The position numbers were made by a program, and so were the translations under genes. Positions 1 to 11,363 of a stretch of DNA of 64,000 bases are shown piece after piece (positions within the stretch are counted from its first letter, which is position 1; every line of letters begins with the position of its first letter). A model generated the notes under the pieces. That model was not told the DNA's origin and searched no databases. It worked only from the letters and a program-made list of their open reading frames with translations. Source of the DNA: Hippopus hippopus (lineage: Eukaryota > Mollusca > Bivalvia > Cardiida > Cardiidae); contig OX328103.1 of the NCBI GenBank assembly GCA_946811185.2, forward strand, positions 744,001 through 808,000, read 5' to 3'.

Positions 1-2001
1 GAACCTGTTCAAAGTTTGTTAGCCCACCTGAGAACAACATGTTCAGTGATTTCGAAATTGGGTCACCTGGGGTCATAAACTAGGTCACTAGGTCAAATTA
101 AAGAAATACCTTGTTGGCACTCTAGATGCTACATTTATTGCTCATATGACCTGAAATTTGGTCAGAATGTTTGTGTTGATGAATCCTCGGATGAGTTTGG
201 ATTTGGGTCACCCGGGATCATAAACTAGATCATTAGGTCAAATTAAAGAAATACCTTTAGGGCACTCTAGAGGCCACATTTTTTGCTCAATTGACTTGAA
301 AATTGGTCAGAATGTTTGTCTAGAGGCCACATTTTTTGCTCAATTGACTTGAAAATTGCTCAGATTGTTTGTCTTAATAAAATCTCACATGAATCGGAGT
401 TTGGGTCAACTCGGATCATAAACTAGGTCACTAGGTCAAATTAAAGAAATACCTATAGGGAACTCTAGAGGCCACATTTTTGGCTCAATTGACTTGAAAA
501 TTGGTCAGAATATTTGTCTTGATCAAATCTTACACGAGTCTGAATTTGGGTCACCTCGGATGAGTTTGGATTTGGGTCACCTGGGGTCATAAACTAGGTC
601 ACTAGGTCAAATTAAAGAAATACCTTTAGGGCACTCTAGAGGCCACATTTATTGCTCAATTGACTTGAAAATTGGTCAGAATGTTTGTCTTGATGAAATC
701 TCGGATGAGTTTGGATTTGGGTCATCTGGGATCATATTGTTCAGTTGATTTGAAAATCGGTTAAAATGTTTCTCTTGGTGAAATCTAAGATGATTTGAAA
801 ATTGGGTCACCTGCGGTCATAATCTAGGTCACTAGGTCAAATTAAAGAAATACCTCTAGGGCACTCTAGAGGCCACATTTCTTGCTCAATTGACTTGAAA
901 GTTGGTCAGAATGTTTGTCTTGCTTAAATCTCACATGAGTCTGAATTTGGGTCAACTGGGCTCATAAACTAGGTCACTAGGTCAAAGAAATACCTTTAGG
1001 GCACTCTAGAGGCCACATTTTTGGCTCAATTGATTTGAAAATTGGTCAGAATATTTGTTTTGATCAAATCTTACATGAGTTTGAATTTGGATCAACTCGG
1101 GTCATAAACTAGGTCACTAGGTCAAATTAAAGAAATACCTTTAGGGCACTGTAGAGGCCACATTTATTGCTCAATTGACTTGAAAATTGGTCAGAATGTT
1201 TGTCTTGATGAAATCTCGGATGAGTTAGGATTTGGGTCATCTGGGATAATAAACTAGGTCACTAGGTCAAATTAAAGAAATACCTTTAGGGCACTCTAGA
1301 GGCCACATTTTTTGCTCAATTGACTTGAAAATTGGTCAGAATGTTTGTCTTGATTAAATCTCACATGAGTCTGTATTTGGGTCAACTGGGATCATAAACT
1401 AGGTCACTAGATCAAATTAAAGAAATACCTTTAGGGCACTCTAGAGGCCACATTTCTTGCTCAATTGATTTGAAAATTGGTTAAAATGTTTCTCTTGATG
1501 GAATCTAAGATGAGTTCTAAATTGGGTCACCTGGGGTCATAATCTAGGTCATTAGGTTAAATTTGAAAAAATTACTTTTGGGGCACTCTAGAGGCCACAT
1601 TTCTTGCTCAATTGACTTGAAAATTGGTCAGAATGTTTGTCTTTATGAAATATTGGATGAGTTTGAAATTGGGTCACCTTGGATCATACACTAGGTCACT
1701 AGATCAAATTAAAGAAATACCTTTAGGGCACTCTAGAGGCCACATTTATTTCTCAATTAACTTGAAAACTGTTCAGAATGTTTGTCTTGATAAATATTTT
1801 GATGAGTTCTAAATTTGTTTACGTATGGTGAAAAAGTAGGTCACTATTTCAACTTGTGCAAATTTCTTGTGGATGCTCTAGATGCCACATTTTAAGTTCA
1901 ACTGACCTGACATTTGGTCAGAAATTGAATTTTGCACGTGGAATGAAATTTCGCCTATTGACTCAGGTGAGCAATCCAGGGCCATCATGGCCCTCTTGTT
2001 A
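1..2001 (+). repeat. Degenerate tandem array, about 147-bp unit, ending in a type B Helentron-like terminus
   Basis: About a dozen imperfect copies of one unit are visible. Each contains CTAGGTCACTAGGTCAAATT, GGGCACTCTAGAGGCCACAT and TTGGTCAGAATGTTTGTCTT. Spacings between copies of GAAATACCT are mostly 136-172 bp, with one internal duplication near 310-350. The array ends at about 1961-2001 with CTCAGGTGAGCAATCCAGGG followed by the hairpin GGGCCATCATGGCCC and CTCTTGTT. The same terminus ends the arrays at 16.3 and 32.2 kb. The left end lies outside the window. No gene is seen; short open frames here are repeat frames. Confidence 0.85.
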
Positions 2002-2009
2002 TGTAATTT

Positions 2010-2165
2010 TCTCTTTTGCGCAAGTCTACTGTAGCACAAAATTTAATGTAGTCGTAAAGTGCCGTCTCGGACTAGCCTGTGTGGACTGCGCAGGCTGATC
2101 CGAGATGACACTTTACGCAAATGTCCGAATGTCCCTTTTCGCGTATTGCAAGCCATTTATGGAAT
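2010..2165. repeat. Palindromic MITE family P3, partial copy
   Basis: The core is an inverted repeat: AAAGTGCCGTCTCGGACTAG pairs with CTGATCCGAGATGACACTTT across GTGTGGACTGCGCAGG. It is followed by TTACGCAAATGTCCGAATG and CCTTTTCGCG. The same family recurs at 33448-33730 and 52085-52170. Confidence 0.75.
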
Positions 2166-2395
2166 CAAAATTGGTCCTGCCCAGGTGTTCACAGGGTTCA
2201 CATGGGCGTTCCTAGTGAAATCTTTCTAAAAAGCTTGCGCTCCTACCTAAAGTACATAGGGCTACCAAAATTGGCTTGTAGCTTTATCTAGTTGACCTGG
2301 ACAGAGGTTTTTCAAAATGAAGCCCTATGGTCAAAAAATAGCTCAGAGGGACCACAAGTTTTATCTTGGCTTGTCAAGTAAAAAACTTTCTGTCC
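2166..2395 (+). repeat. Degenerate internal piece of a type A element
   Basis: Phrases such as GGGCTACCAAAATTGGC, TGTAGCTTTATCTAGTTGAC and TCACATGGGC match the 165-bp unit of the type A arrays at 13.7-16 kb and 30-31 kb. No A-type head or tail is present, so this is a fragment. Confidence 0.6.
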
Positions 2396-2482
2396 CTGTG
2401 ATCATATTGAATGATTAGACCTACTTGTATTTACTGACATCATCTTTGTGTGTGAAAAAAAACGTCCTTTTTGGGGGTATAG

Positions 2483-3104
2483 TACGGTGGCACAAAAGTG
2501 ACATGGAAGATATATTTTATACTACGTGCGCACGCAGTAGCTAATACGTGCGCACGTATTAGTTATTACGTGCGCACGCAGTAGCTAATACGTGCGCACG
2601 TAATAAGTAATACGTGCGCACGCAGTAGTATTACATGCGCACGTATTAGTTATTACGTGCGCACGTAATAACTAATATGTGCGCACGTAATAGCTACTGC
2701 GTGCGCAGCAAGTAGCTAATACGTGCGCACGTATTAGTTATTACGTGCGCACGTAATAATCCACCAATCAGAATCATGAACGGAAGCCATTGTTTCAAGA
2801 TGGAAGTGGAAGATAGACATTTATTGATCCTTATAAACTGATTGGTCGATTATTACGTGCACACGTAATAGTTATTACGTGCGCACGTATTAGTTAATAC
2901 GTGCGCACGTATTAGCTACTGCGTGCGCACGTACTAGCTACTGCGTGCGCACGTAATAACTATTACGTGCGCACGTATTAGCTAATACGTGCGCACGCAA
3001 TAGTATTACGTGCGCACGTATTAGTTATTACGTGCGCACGTATTAGCTACTGCGTGCGCATGTAGTATAAAATATATCTTCCATGTCACTTTTGTGCCAC
3101 CGTA
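2483..3104. mobile_element. Foldback/TIR element filled with ACGTGCGCACGT palindromes
   Basis: The ends are inverted copies that begin TACGGTGGCACAAAAGTGAC and continue through ATATATTTTATACTAC, with near-perfect pairing for about 65 bp. The sequence GTATAG occurs directly before the left end (2477-2482) and directly after the right end (3105-3110), as expected for a 6-bp target site duplication. The interior is about 20 copies of a 22-24 bp unit built on the palindrome ACGTGCGCACGT, joined by TAGCTA, TAGTTA or AATAAC. A central 90-bp piece (about 2757-2850) contains ACCAATCAG and its complement CTGATTGGT. No ORF is present, so it is non-autonomous. The superfamily is not assigned. Confidence 0.85.
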
Positions 3105-3234
3105 GTATAGGCTTTTTTCTGTTTGAAACTTTATTGCCAAACAGACTTCTTGTTGATTAATATCTCTGTCGATGCCAAGTGCCTGCATGGCACATGTACT
3201 TAAAGGCAGTGGAGTGATACATGACCATTGTGGT

Positions 3235-3957
3235 CTTCCTGAGGTAAAAGACTGTTAGAAAACATTGTTAGAAAAGGAGAAAATGCTTGTATCAGCATGT
3301 TCTTCTTTTCCTACCACTTTTTTGTCCTTTTCTGAGACAATTGCTAATTCCTCTGCAAACTGATCATGGTCAGCAACATATAATGCTGTAATTTTGGGCA
3401 ACTCTGAAATTTTATTTTCAGGTTAAGAGTTTTAACAAACCTTTAGAAGAACACCTTTGAAAACATGGTAGAAAAAGGAGAATTTTTCTCCCATTCCCAA
3501 AAGGTTGTCAAAAGCATTATGTATATTTCCAAATTTGTAAAATTAAGTGATTGTTTTGTAATGAGTTAACTTTAATTTTAATTTTACTACATAATGTATA
3601 ATTATCATCCATAAATCTGCGATACAAAGTGAACATAAGCCGTAGTTACATAAAGGTATCTTTGCACACATCAGCATAAAAAAGAAAATTATGTGCCTTG
3701 GATTAATATGTGTGTAATGAAAAATATATCTCAACAGTGCGTTACCTTAACCCTTCACTACACAGTCCCGAGTTTTAACAGACCTGATGGAAAGGACTTT
3801 TGAAAACATTGAGGGCTACAAGCATTTTCTCCTTTTTCCACAGTGTTTTTTACCTTTTCACTAACAAAAACTTTTATTTCATTAACATTTGATTTGTAGT
3901 CTGCATTATGCTTTGAATTTGGATCAGTCAACAATTTTGCTGGGTGGTAAAATGTCA
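3235..3957. repeat. Three degenerate copies of the TTAA MITE
   Basis: Cores lie at about 3259-3330, 3452-3510 and 3790-3860, with TTTTGAAAACATTG, GAGAAAATGC and GCATTTTCTCC blocks. The last copy has its left end TTAACCCTTCACTACACAG at 3749 and a right arm ending GGTGGTAAAATGTCAA near 3957. Hairpins are decayed relative to the youngest copies. Confidence 0.6.
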
Positions 3958-4039
3958 ACCGCTAGAGATCTAATCACAATTTGTGTTGCCATTGCAAACA
4001 GTGTAGATCAAGATCAGACTAGCATTATTAAGGCTTGTC

Positions 4040-4398
4040 TACCCATGCAAATGTTTCTTTGCAAGCCAAACTTCTTTGGTGGTGTTTGGTCGTGTTTGTT
4101 GGCAAGACAACACAACAAACAATGTCATTCAATGTTTGGTGGTGTTTGAAGATCATGTCATGCATCCATCACATGATAATAAGATAGCCTCTGAATGGTC
4201 AGTATATTTAGACACCATCAAACACCTCCAAACATAGCAAACAAAACTGAACATGTCCAAACGATCACCAAACACTGTTTCGTGATGTTTGCTTGTGTGT
4301 GCTGACTGGTCTACACTAGCAAACTTTTTTTTGCAAACAACAGCAAACACAGTTTTCTATTGTGTTTGCAAAACAAAGTTGTCAGTGTTTGCTAGCCC
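4040..4398. repeat. GTTTG/CAAAC-rich low-complexity block upstream of the LINE
   Basis: Many copies of TGTTTGC, TGTTTGGT and their complements (GCAAACA, ACCAAACA) occur on both strands. The block abuts the 5' truncation point of the LINE. Just before it (about 3970-4030) is a fragment of family P2 (GTGTAGATCAAGATCAGACT). Confidence 0.45.
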
Positions 4399-4401
4399 TT
4401 T

Positions 4402-6930
4402 ATGCTCCCTTGGTCCCAATCCATGGAGCAAAATTTTGCAAGCTATATTAAACAGGAGCAGATTGAAAATATATTGTCCCAATTAAACTCTTACCCACAC
4501 TCTCAGGAAACTATCGATTACATATCCAAAGAGCTCCAGCTGATATTCCAAGACGCAGCTATTAAATCATCTCAAAACATAACGAGTAGAAATCGGCCAA
4601 AATCCGAAAGGCATTACCCTATGAATAAACCATGGTTCGGTCCGCGATGCCATAAAGCTAGAACAGCATACCACTCCGCCAAAAACATCTACAACAAAAA
4701 TAAAAGTGAATCTAACAGGACAAATCTTCAAAAAACAAGTAAAGAATATAAAAGGACTATGAATCACTTCATCAATAAGACAAAACTAAAAAATGAACAA
4801 AAACTACGCACAATGAGTGAAAAAAGCCCGAAAAACTATTGGAAATTTCTGAATAACATCAAACCTAAACACAAAAAGATTGAAACTCCATCAATGGAGG
4901 AATTTCTTGAGCATTTTAAGAGAGTAAATTCCAATACAATAGACGATGACAGGTTTTACGATGAGCGCATGGAAGCTCAAGAATGTGACGAACTTTTAAA
5001 CTCCCCTATTACTGAAAGTGAAATTAGGAAGTGTATTCGAAACCTAAAAAATTCATAAGCCGGCAGCCCCTCTGATAACATAACAAACGAATACATCAAA
5101 GCAACAGCAGACATTTTAATTAGAGTTTACACTAAACTTTTTAACGGGGTCCTTGACACAGGTCTCATTCCTAATACCTGGCTGGAGGGCACAATAATAC
5201 CGCTCTATAAAAATAAAGGTGATCCAAATGATCCAGTTAATTACAGGCCTATCACTATTTTAAGTTGTCTAGGTAAACTTTTTACATCTATATTAAATGA
5301 AAGGTTGTCAGTCTTTTTAACACAAAACAGTATTTTGAATGAGAATCAAGCCGGATTTAGGAAAGAATATTCATGTATCGATCATATATTTACCCTTCAC
5401 TCACTTTTTGAAATATTAAGAAAAAGAAAAAAGAAGCTATTCGCAGCATTCGTGGATTTTTCTCAAGCATTCGATCGCGTTTGGCGACCAGGATTATGGC
5501 ATAAACTACTAAAAGAATCCATAAATGGAAAATTTCTTACAATTATCTATAATATGTACCAGAATATTAAATCCTGTGTTAAACACGATGGCTCTTTTTC
5601 CCAAATGTTCGCCTGTAAAATTGGTGTCAGACAAGGCGAAAACTTATCTCCTCTGCTGTTCTCATTATTCCTCAATGATCTCGAATTATATATGATCTCT
5701 AACGGTGCTCATGGAGTAGAGCTTAATTTTCCAGACGACACAACATGGCTTAAACTGTTATTATTACTCTACGCCGATGATACCGTTATCCTGTCTGACG
5801 ATCCCATTGACTTCCAAAACAGCCTAGATATTTTCAATCAATATTGTGTGGATTGGCATTTGAAAGTCAATGCAAACAAAACGAAAGTGGTAATATTCGG
5901 ATCTAGACTTACAAATAATTATAGCTTTAACTTAGGCAACCACTTACTGGATATTGTAGACACCTACCATTACTTAGGTGTTACTTTTTCAAGCAATGGA
6001 TCATTTCTAAAAGCACGAAAGCATGTGACAGAACAGGCTAATAAAGCTATGCACCTATTGTTTACAAAAATTAATAATTCAGATTTGCCTCTTGATTTAG
6101 TCCTAAAACTTTTCGACCACACTGTCTTGCCTATACTCACCTATGGCTCCGAGGTTTTTGGTTATGAAAACATTGAAATTTTGGAAAGGGTCCATAATAA
6201 CTTTTTAAGAAAAATAACCAAGGCAAAGAAATCAACACCATTGACATTTTTGTACGGCGAACTTGGCAGATATCCAATTTCAATAACTATTAAAAGCCGC
6301 ATGATTTCATTTTGGAATCGCCTTATGACAGGTAAAAGAGAAAAACTTTCTTTCAAAATTTATAACTACATCTTGAATAATTATGAAAATGGTTTGAAAT
6401 GGCAGAACACAATTAAGGAAATTCTAATCTCCGTTGGGAGACCTGATCTCTGGGAAAACCAGTTTTATCTAACCCATAAAGGTATACATAAATTGGTCGA
6501 GCAAACATTAATTGATCAGTACAAACAGAGTTGGCACGAACAATTGCAAAATACTAACAAAGGCACAATTTATTTAAGTTTTAAACAAAACCATTGTTTT
6601 GAAAATTACCTCAAAATAATTACTAAAAAGGATTACTTGCCTCTTTTCAAATTTCGAACAGCTAACCATTCTTTCCCGGTTGAAACAGGTCGATATGATG
6701 GAACTCCTTTTGATGACAGGAAATGTCCTTTGTGCACATTGGATCGGGTGGGTTCTGAAAGCCATTATTTACTAGAATGTAGCTACTTTGAAAACGAAAG
6801 ACGCATTTATCTAACGGACATCGTATATCAAAACGATGGGAATATTGGATCAGTTATGACGATATCAAGTGCCCCAAAGTTGAAAAGAATCGGTCGTTTT
6901 GTGAACATTATTTTGAACAAATTTATCTAG
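4402..6930 (+). pseudogene. Non-LTR retrotransposon (LINE) ORF2 remnant: reverse transcriptase, one in-frame stop
   Basis: One reading frame runs from 4402 to 6930 and is broken only by TAA at 5056-5058, within KNLKNS*AGSPSDN. After the stop the frame includes the RT thumb-side motif NYRPITILSC (about 5240-5270), palm A FVDFSQAFD (about 5449), palm B GVRQGENLSPLLFSLFLNDL (about 5623), catalytic YADD (5770-5781) and HYLGVTFS. A C-terminal zinc-knuckle-like segment, CPLC..H...C, lies near 6725-6780. The piece before the stop is the linker that follows an AP endonuclease in LINE ORF2; the endonuclease and ORF1 are absent, so the copy is 5'-truncated. TAG at 4393-4395 closes the frame upstream. 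The family acts by target-primed reverse transcription. The RT looks CR1/Jockey-group; the clade is not resolved. The lack of other damage suggests a fairly recent insertion. Confidence 0.9.
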
Positions 6931-7716
6931 CTTAACAGTTCCCTCAGTAACACTTTGTTTTTTTTAGAGAGAGAAAAAAAAATCTAAGTATTAAAAAGGA
7001 ACTAAAGCCGAAATTGTTTAAACTCAGATAAAGTGGGAAACATGGTGGAGAAAGGGAGAAAAAGCTAGTTAAGCTACACCACCCTTTTTTCACAATACTT
7101 CCCAAATTGATCGGTCTCATTGCGATGTGAGAAAAAGTGTACGACACGGGGAACAGGTCAATTTCCAGTGCTATAAACATAATTTTTCATACTTACCAGT
7201 AGAAAGATAATCCGAACTCCACGCGTCCCTGCCGACAACTCCCAATTATGACCATTACGCATTCCAGAGTCTACTGATATTGTTTATAATTATATATAAA
7301 CATACTCTGGTAGTTGCACGCTTTGACCGAACGTGACCTGGTTTATTGGCCGGATCAGGTGCGGTGTGTTGCGTGCATCTCGCAGTGATTTCTTTCTTTT
7401 TTAATCTTATTTTTTTTTTCTGTTTCACAGGTTATTTTATTATATGTATAAGATTCCTTCCCCAAACAAATTTTCGTTGGAAATGTATTATGCGATTCTG
7501 GTGAATTTGTGCGGATCATGTTCAGATTGCATTGTTGTAGTCTGATATGTCATGGCCCGCTCGAATTCAGGTGCATATTAATATATTCTCCCTATATATG
7601 GCCACTTACCGGTTGTTCTCTATATCTGCCTTATTCATATTCTTATGTTATATACTCTTATTGTATACATGTTATACTTGGGTTAATAAAGTAATGTTCT
7701 GTTCTGTTCTGTTCTT
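6931..7716 (+). mobile_element. 3' untranslated region and GTTCT tail of the LINE
   Basis: The sequence after the RT stop has no gene. It ends in GGTTAATAAAGTAATGTTCT followed by a short GTTCT microsatellite (about 7695-7716), a typical LINE 3' tail. A stem-loop CCAGAGT...ACTCTGG lies at about 7264-7310. I saw no convincing target site duplication. Confidence 0.65.
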
Positions 7717-7896
7717 CCTTGACAAATTTCAGTGAAGTCATGATAGCTACCACATTGTCCGTCTGTGCATCTGTGTGTGTGCAAGATTTTGCTTAAGGGA
7801 CTAACTTTGATTTTGAGACAAAGTTCACACATTTGGCAGCATCCATAGGTTTTTATCAATTAAATATTCTTGTATTTGTCTGTAGACATCTTAGCC

Positions 7897-8196
7897 GAGC
7901 CCCAGTAGCGTAGTTGATAGTGTACTGGACTGGAGAACATGATGTCGCTGGTTTGAATTCCCAGCTTGACCAATTTCTTTGCAAGGATTGATGATACTCA
8001 TTGAGACAGTATTCATTCCCCTTTCATGGCTGATCATTGTTTTGGCAATGGTTATATGCGTAAGAAGCCAGTGGCTTGGGAAGAATATTGTCCAAATTAC
8101 CAGTAAAAGAAACTCCAGGAAAGCATGGATAGGTGCACTGACCACCGTGATATGTTTAAAATGGCATTATAAACTATACAATCAATCAATACATCT
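7897..8196 (+). mobile_element. tRNA-derived SINE, full length
   Basis: The head contains a tRNA-like A box TAGCGTAGTTGA (7906-7917) and a B box GGTTTGAATTCC (7950-7961), the two internal RNA polymerase III promoter elements. The body continues with TTCTTTGCAAGGATTGATG and GAAACTCCAGGAAAGCATGG. The tail is an AATCAATCAATAC repeat. Copies recur at 11364-11590 (-), 19493-19758 (-) and 52174-52475 (+). Confidence 0.85.
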
Positions 8197-8399
8197 TGGC
8201 ATATCCATCAAAGTACATCGCTAGTTCTTTTATTGCTTTGAAAGTTTTATTGTACAAAGAAAAATGATGATAACAATCTCTCCCACTTTCAATCTAGTTA
8301 TCTGACTCCCATCTTATATATCAGACAATTTAACTACAGATAGGCTGGCAGTTTTGGCCAATTTTCTATATTTAACACTGAACCACGCAAAGCCGACTT

Positions 8400-10765
8400 T
8401 CAACGACCATAAGAAAGTAGATTATTGAAAACATTATTTGGAAAGGAGAAATGCTGATAACCAGCATTTTCTCCTTTTTCAATAATGTTTTCTACATTCT
8501 CAAAGACAACCACCAAAGTTATGCTCACATTTAACTTGACATCTGTATGTGCTTAGGGTTTGGACAGCTCTAAAATTTTGTCATGGTTTAACCGTACCAA
8601 AGAATATCGTTTTTATGGTCCTGAAGAAGACGCGTTTTGAAAACATTGCGAGAAAAGGATAAACTGCTGGTAACCAGCATTTTCTCCTTTTCCCAAATGT
8701 TTTCCACCCTGTCAAAGAACTTAAGATCATTTGTATCACTTTCTGATTTGTCATCTGCAGATGCTATCAATTTGGAAGAGTCTAAAGTTTGTTGTTTGTG
8801 AAAGGGTAAACCTTTAACCAGAGGACAAAATTTTAGACTTGTCGAAATTGAAAGCATTTGCAGACAACATAATAAATGTAACTTCAAAAAATGAAATTTG
8901 TTTTGGAAATGGTAGAAAACATAGTGGGAAAAGGAGAAAATGCTGGTAACTAGCATTTTCTCCTTTTCCCTGACAATGTTTTCAGAGTTTTATTCTTCAG
9001 GGTTGTTAAATCTTGGGACTATATGGCAAAAGGATAAATGAAGGTTTCAAGATACAGACTTGGATGTTTAACTTTCAAATAAAGGGACTTTGATATTCTA
9101 CTCTCAAATTACAGGAATTTTGGACTTACAGATACTTCTGTCAACAGACAATCAAAGTGAACTCTTTATCAATCGACAAAGATTTAGACTTATCCGGATT
9201 GAAACCATTTGCAGATGATAAAGATAAATGCAGCTCAAAAATTGAAATTTCTCCTTGGAATGATAGAAAACACTGTGGGAAAAGGAGAAAATGCTAGAGA
9301 CCAGCATTTTCTTCTTTTCCCGCAATGTTTTCATAAGCCTTCTCTGTCAGGATTGTTAAATCTCCGGATTGTGTAACTCAAGATCAATGCTTTCAGTTGA
9401 CCTGTAAAATCCAAGCCTCGTATATTTAGGGGTCTGAAACCTAAAATGTTATAGTGCATAAGAACTTTAAGAAATATGAAATAAATCAATATTTTTACTA
9501 TTTTGTTAATGTAGATTCAGGCATAAATTTCATATTCAGGTTAAAATGCAATAAATTTTGGGAAGAAATGTAGTAGCGGGTTTGTTATTTGTTGCACTAA
9601 TGCAGTAATAAAGTAAAACCTTTTACCACCAAACCAGTCTAAAAATGCGTTTTAAAACATTGTGGGAAAAGGAGAAAATGCTGGTAACCAGCATTTTCTC
9701 CTTTTCCCACAATGTTTTCTTTTCTTTCAAAGACATACTTCTTCCTTTGAGCCACAATATATTTGTCCTTTGCTTAATTTAGTTTACAAATTGGAAGAAT
9801 CTATATTTTGTTGCTTGATAAAGGGTTAACAGAATGTTAACCTGCAGTTTAAACCTTTTGCCAAACAAGCTCACATTTTACCAACCCTGTGAAAAAAGGT
9901 TTGTGGAAGCAGTGTGACAAAAAGAGAAAATTTTGGTAACCAGCAATTACTGCTTTTCCAACAAGATTTTCTACTTTTTCAATGACACTTTTCTAAACTT
10001 GGCCCACATTTAATTTGTTGTTTGCAAATGCTTTTGAAATAAACAGTCGAGAATTGTATCTTCTGGTAAAGAGGTAACGTCTGTTACATAAATTGATTGT
10101 TTGTAGGCCAGTTAACCCTGTACCAAACAATCCCAGGTTTACTTTAAACATATTTACTTTGCATCGATTGTGAAACAAGTTCTTGCAACTTACACTAATC
10201 TCTCTCGATTCTGCTTCCTTGGAACTACACCAGTACTTGCGCCGAATCCCAGGTTTGAACAACCTTCAGGAAGAAGACTCTAAAAAATGTGGAAAAAGGA
10301 GAAAATGCTTCTATTACATGTATTTCCAGCATTTTCTCCTTTTCTTATAGTGTTTTCTACCCTTTCAGAGTCAAATTATCTGACCTAGACAATAGAAGTA
10401 TTTGTCACCTTCACATTATCTCTTTATCTTTCACCAGACGATCGGAACGTTTACTGACCCTTTACCCTTTATCACACAATCCCGATTTTTTACAACCCTG
10501 AGCAAGAAGCCAATTGAAAACACTGCTGGCAACCCAGCATTTTCTTCTTTTCCCACAATATTTTCTACCCTCAAAAAGAAAGATTTCATCATTAGCACCA
10601 CATTTTTTTTGTTGTCTGCAAATGCTTTGAATTTGGACAAGTATAAGATTTTGTAGTTTGGGAAAAATTTAAAAGGAGACCTTTTGAAAAGATTGTGAGA
10701 AAAAGGAGAAAATGCTAGTCAGCAGCAATTTTTTCCTTTTCTCACAATGTTTTCTATACTATCAA
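8400..10765. repeat. Cluster of eight or nine TTAA-MITE copies
   Basis: Hairpin cores lie at about 8425-8500, 8635-8710, 8920-8985, 9270-9340, 9650-9725, 9905-9980, 10280-10360, 10510-10570 and 10680-10760. The copy at 9650-9725 is almost a perfect palindrome around GCTGGTAACCAGC. Between cores are the characteristic arms (GACTTGTCGAAATTGAAAGC; GTCGTCTGCAAATGCTTTC-like). Short open frames here are arms and cores read through. No host exon was recognised. Confidence 0.8.
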
Positions 10766-10941
10766 GGAAGTGTTTTGTTATTTAGGCCACGTTTGATAAA
10801 TTATGTTGTCAGCAAAATGCATACAATTTGGACTAGTTTAAAAGTTTGATGTTTGGAAGAGACTCAATTTCCTTATTCATCTGGGAGAAGGTTTGGCAAT
10901 TTAAGGGACAGAATGTATCATTTGTTTTTATCAAATTTCAG

Positions 10942-11042
10942 GAAGAAAAAGTGGAATCACAGCAGATGAGAAAATACAGTTACTGGCACTTATGTAGTTC
11001 CTGGAAACTCACCAAAAATGTTCTCATTCTCATGTATGGGTG
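10942..11042 (+). CDS. SLC22A-like: SLC22-family transporter, exon a (end of central loop, start of TM7)
   Basis: The exon is preceded by AAATTTCAG (acceptor AG 10940-10941) and followed by GTAAGT (donor 11043). It encodes 33 codons plus two bases. The product begins with a charged, polar stretch (EEKVESQQMRKYSYW) that fits the end of the large cytoplasmic loop between TM6 and TM7 in SLC22 proteins. It ends TKNVLILMYGW, the start of TM7. The last codon is split, TG|G, and is completed by exon b (phase 2). No exon for the N-terminal half was found upstream in the window. Two extra copies of this exon's 3' end and donor follow directly (see 11043-11340). The family assignment rests mainly on exons b-e; this exon is placed by phase and by continuity into TM7. 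Confidence 0.8.
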
Positions 11043-11340
11043 GTAAGTCTTAATGAACATGTTCTGTCAAGGGTTCTCTCCCCTGCCTAAAGCCATTTTT
11101 TGAGTTCCTTGAGACTCGTCAAGATGTGTTCATCCTCATGTATGGGTGGTAAGTCTGTTCGAAGCATTATTACGTAAACTGTCAAGGGCTCTCTCCCTTG
11201 CCTGAAAATATTTTTTAAACCAATATGTAGCTCCTAGAACTCGCCAAAAATGTCCTCATCCTCATGTATGGGAGGTAAGTCTGTTTGAAGCATTATGTAA
11301 AACTCAAGGGTTCTCTCCCTTGCCTGAAGTCTTTTTGATG
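11043..11340 (+). repeat. Two tandem extra copies of the exon a 3' end plus splice donor
   Basis: CTCATGTATGGGTGGTAAGT occurs at the true exon end and again with the donor at 11149. A third copy has GGGAGGTAAGT with its donor at 11275. Each copy carries about 40 bp of exon-like sequence and about 60 bp of downstream intron containing TCAAGGG(T/C)TCTCTCC and TTGCCTGAA. Periods are 106 and 126 bp. In the alignment frame copy 2 stays open (FEFLETRQDVFILMYG), while copy 3 has TAG and a 1-base deletion. This is a local segmental triplication of an exon/intron boundary. Confidence 0.85.
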
Positions 11341-11363
11341 CCATTTTCGGTATTATTTCAGGT

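Noticed and set aside
7897..7970. Possible functional tRNA gene
   Set aside because: A and B boxes are present, but the cloverleaf cannot be completed and the sequence continues into a SINE body with a simple-repeat tail; the same head recurs in other copies.
7891..8145. Minus-strand frame resembling a frame at 11.4 kb
   Set aside because: The similarity is due to both being copies of the same SINE body, not to a shared protein domain.
1..10941. Search for the N-terminal exons of the transporter
   Set aside because: No segment with acceptor and donor encoding TM1-TM6 motifs was recognised among the repeats; I cannot support any exon here.
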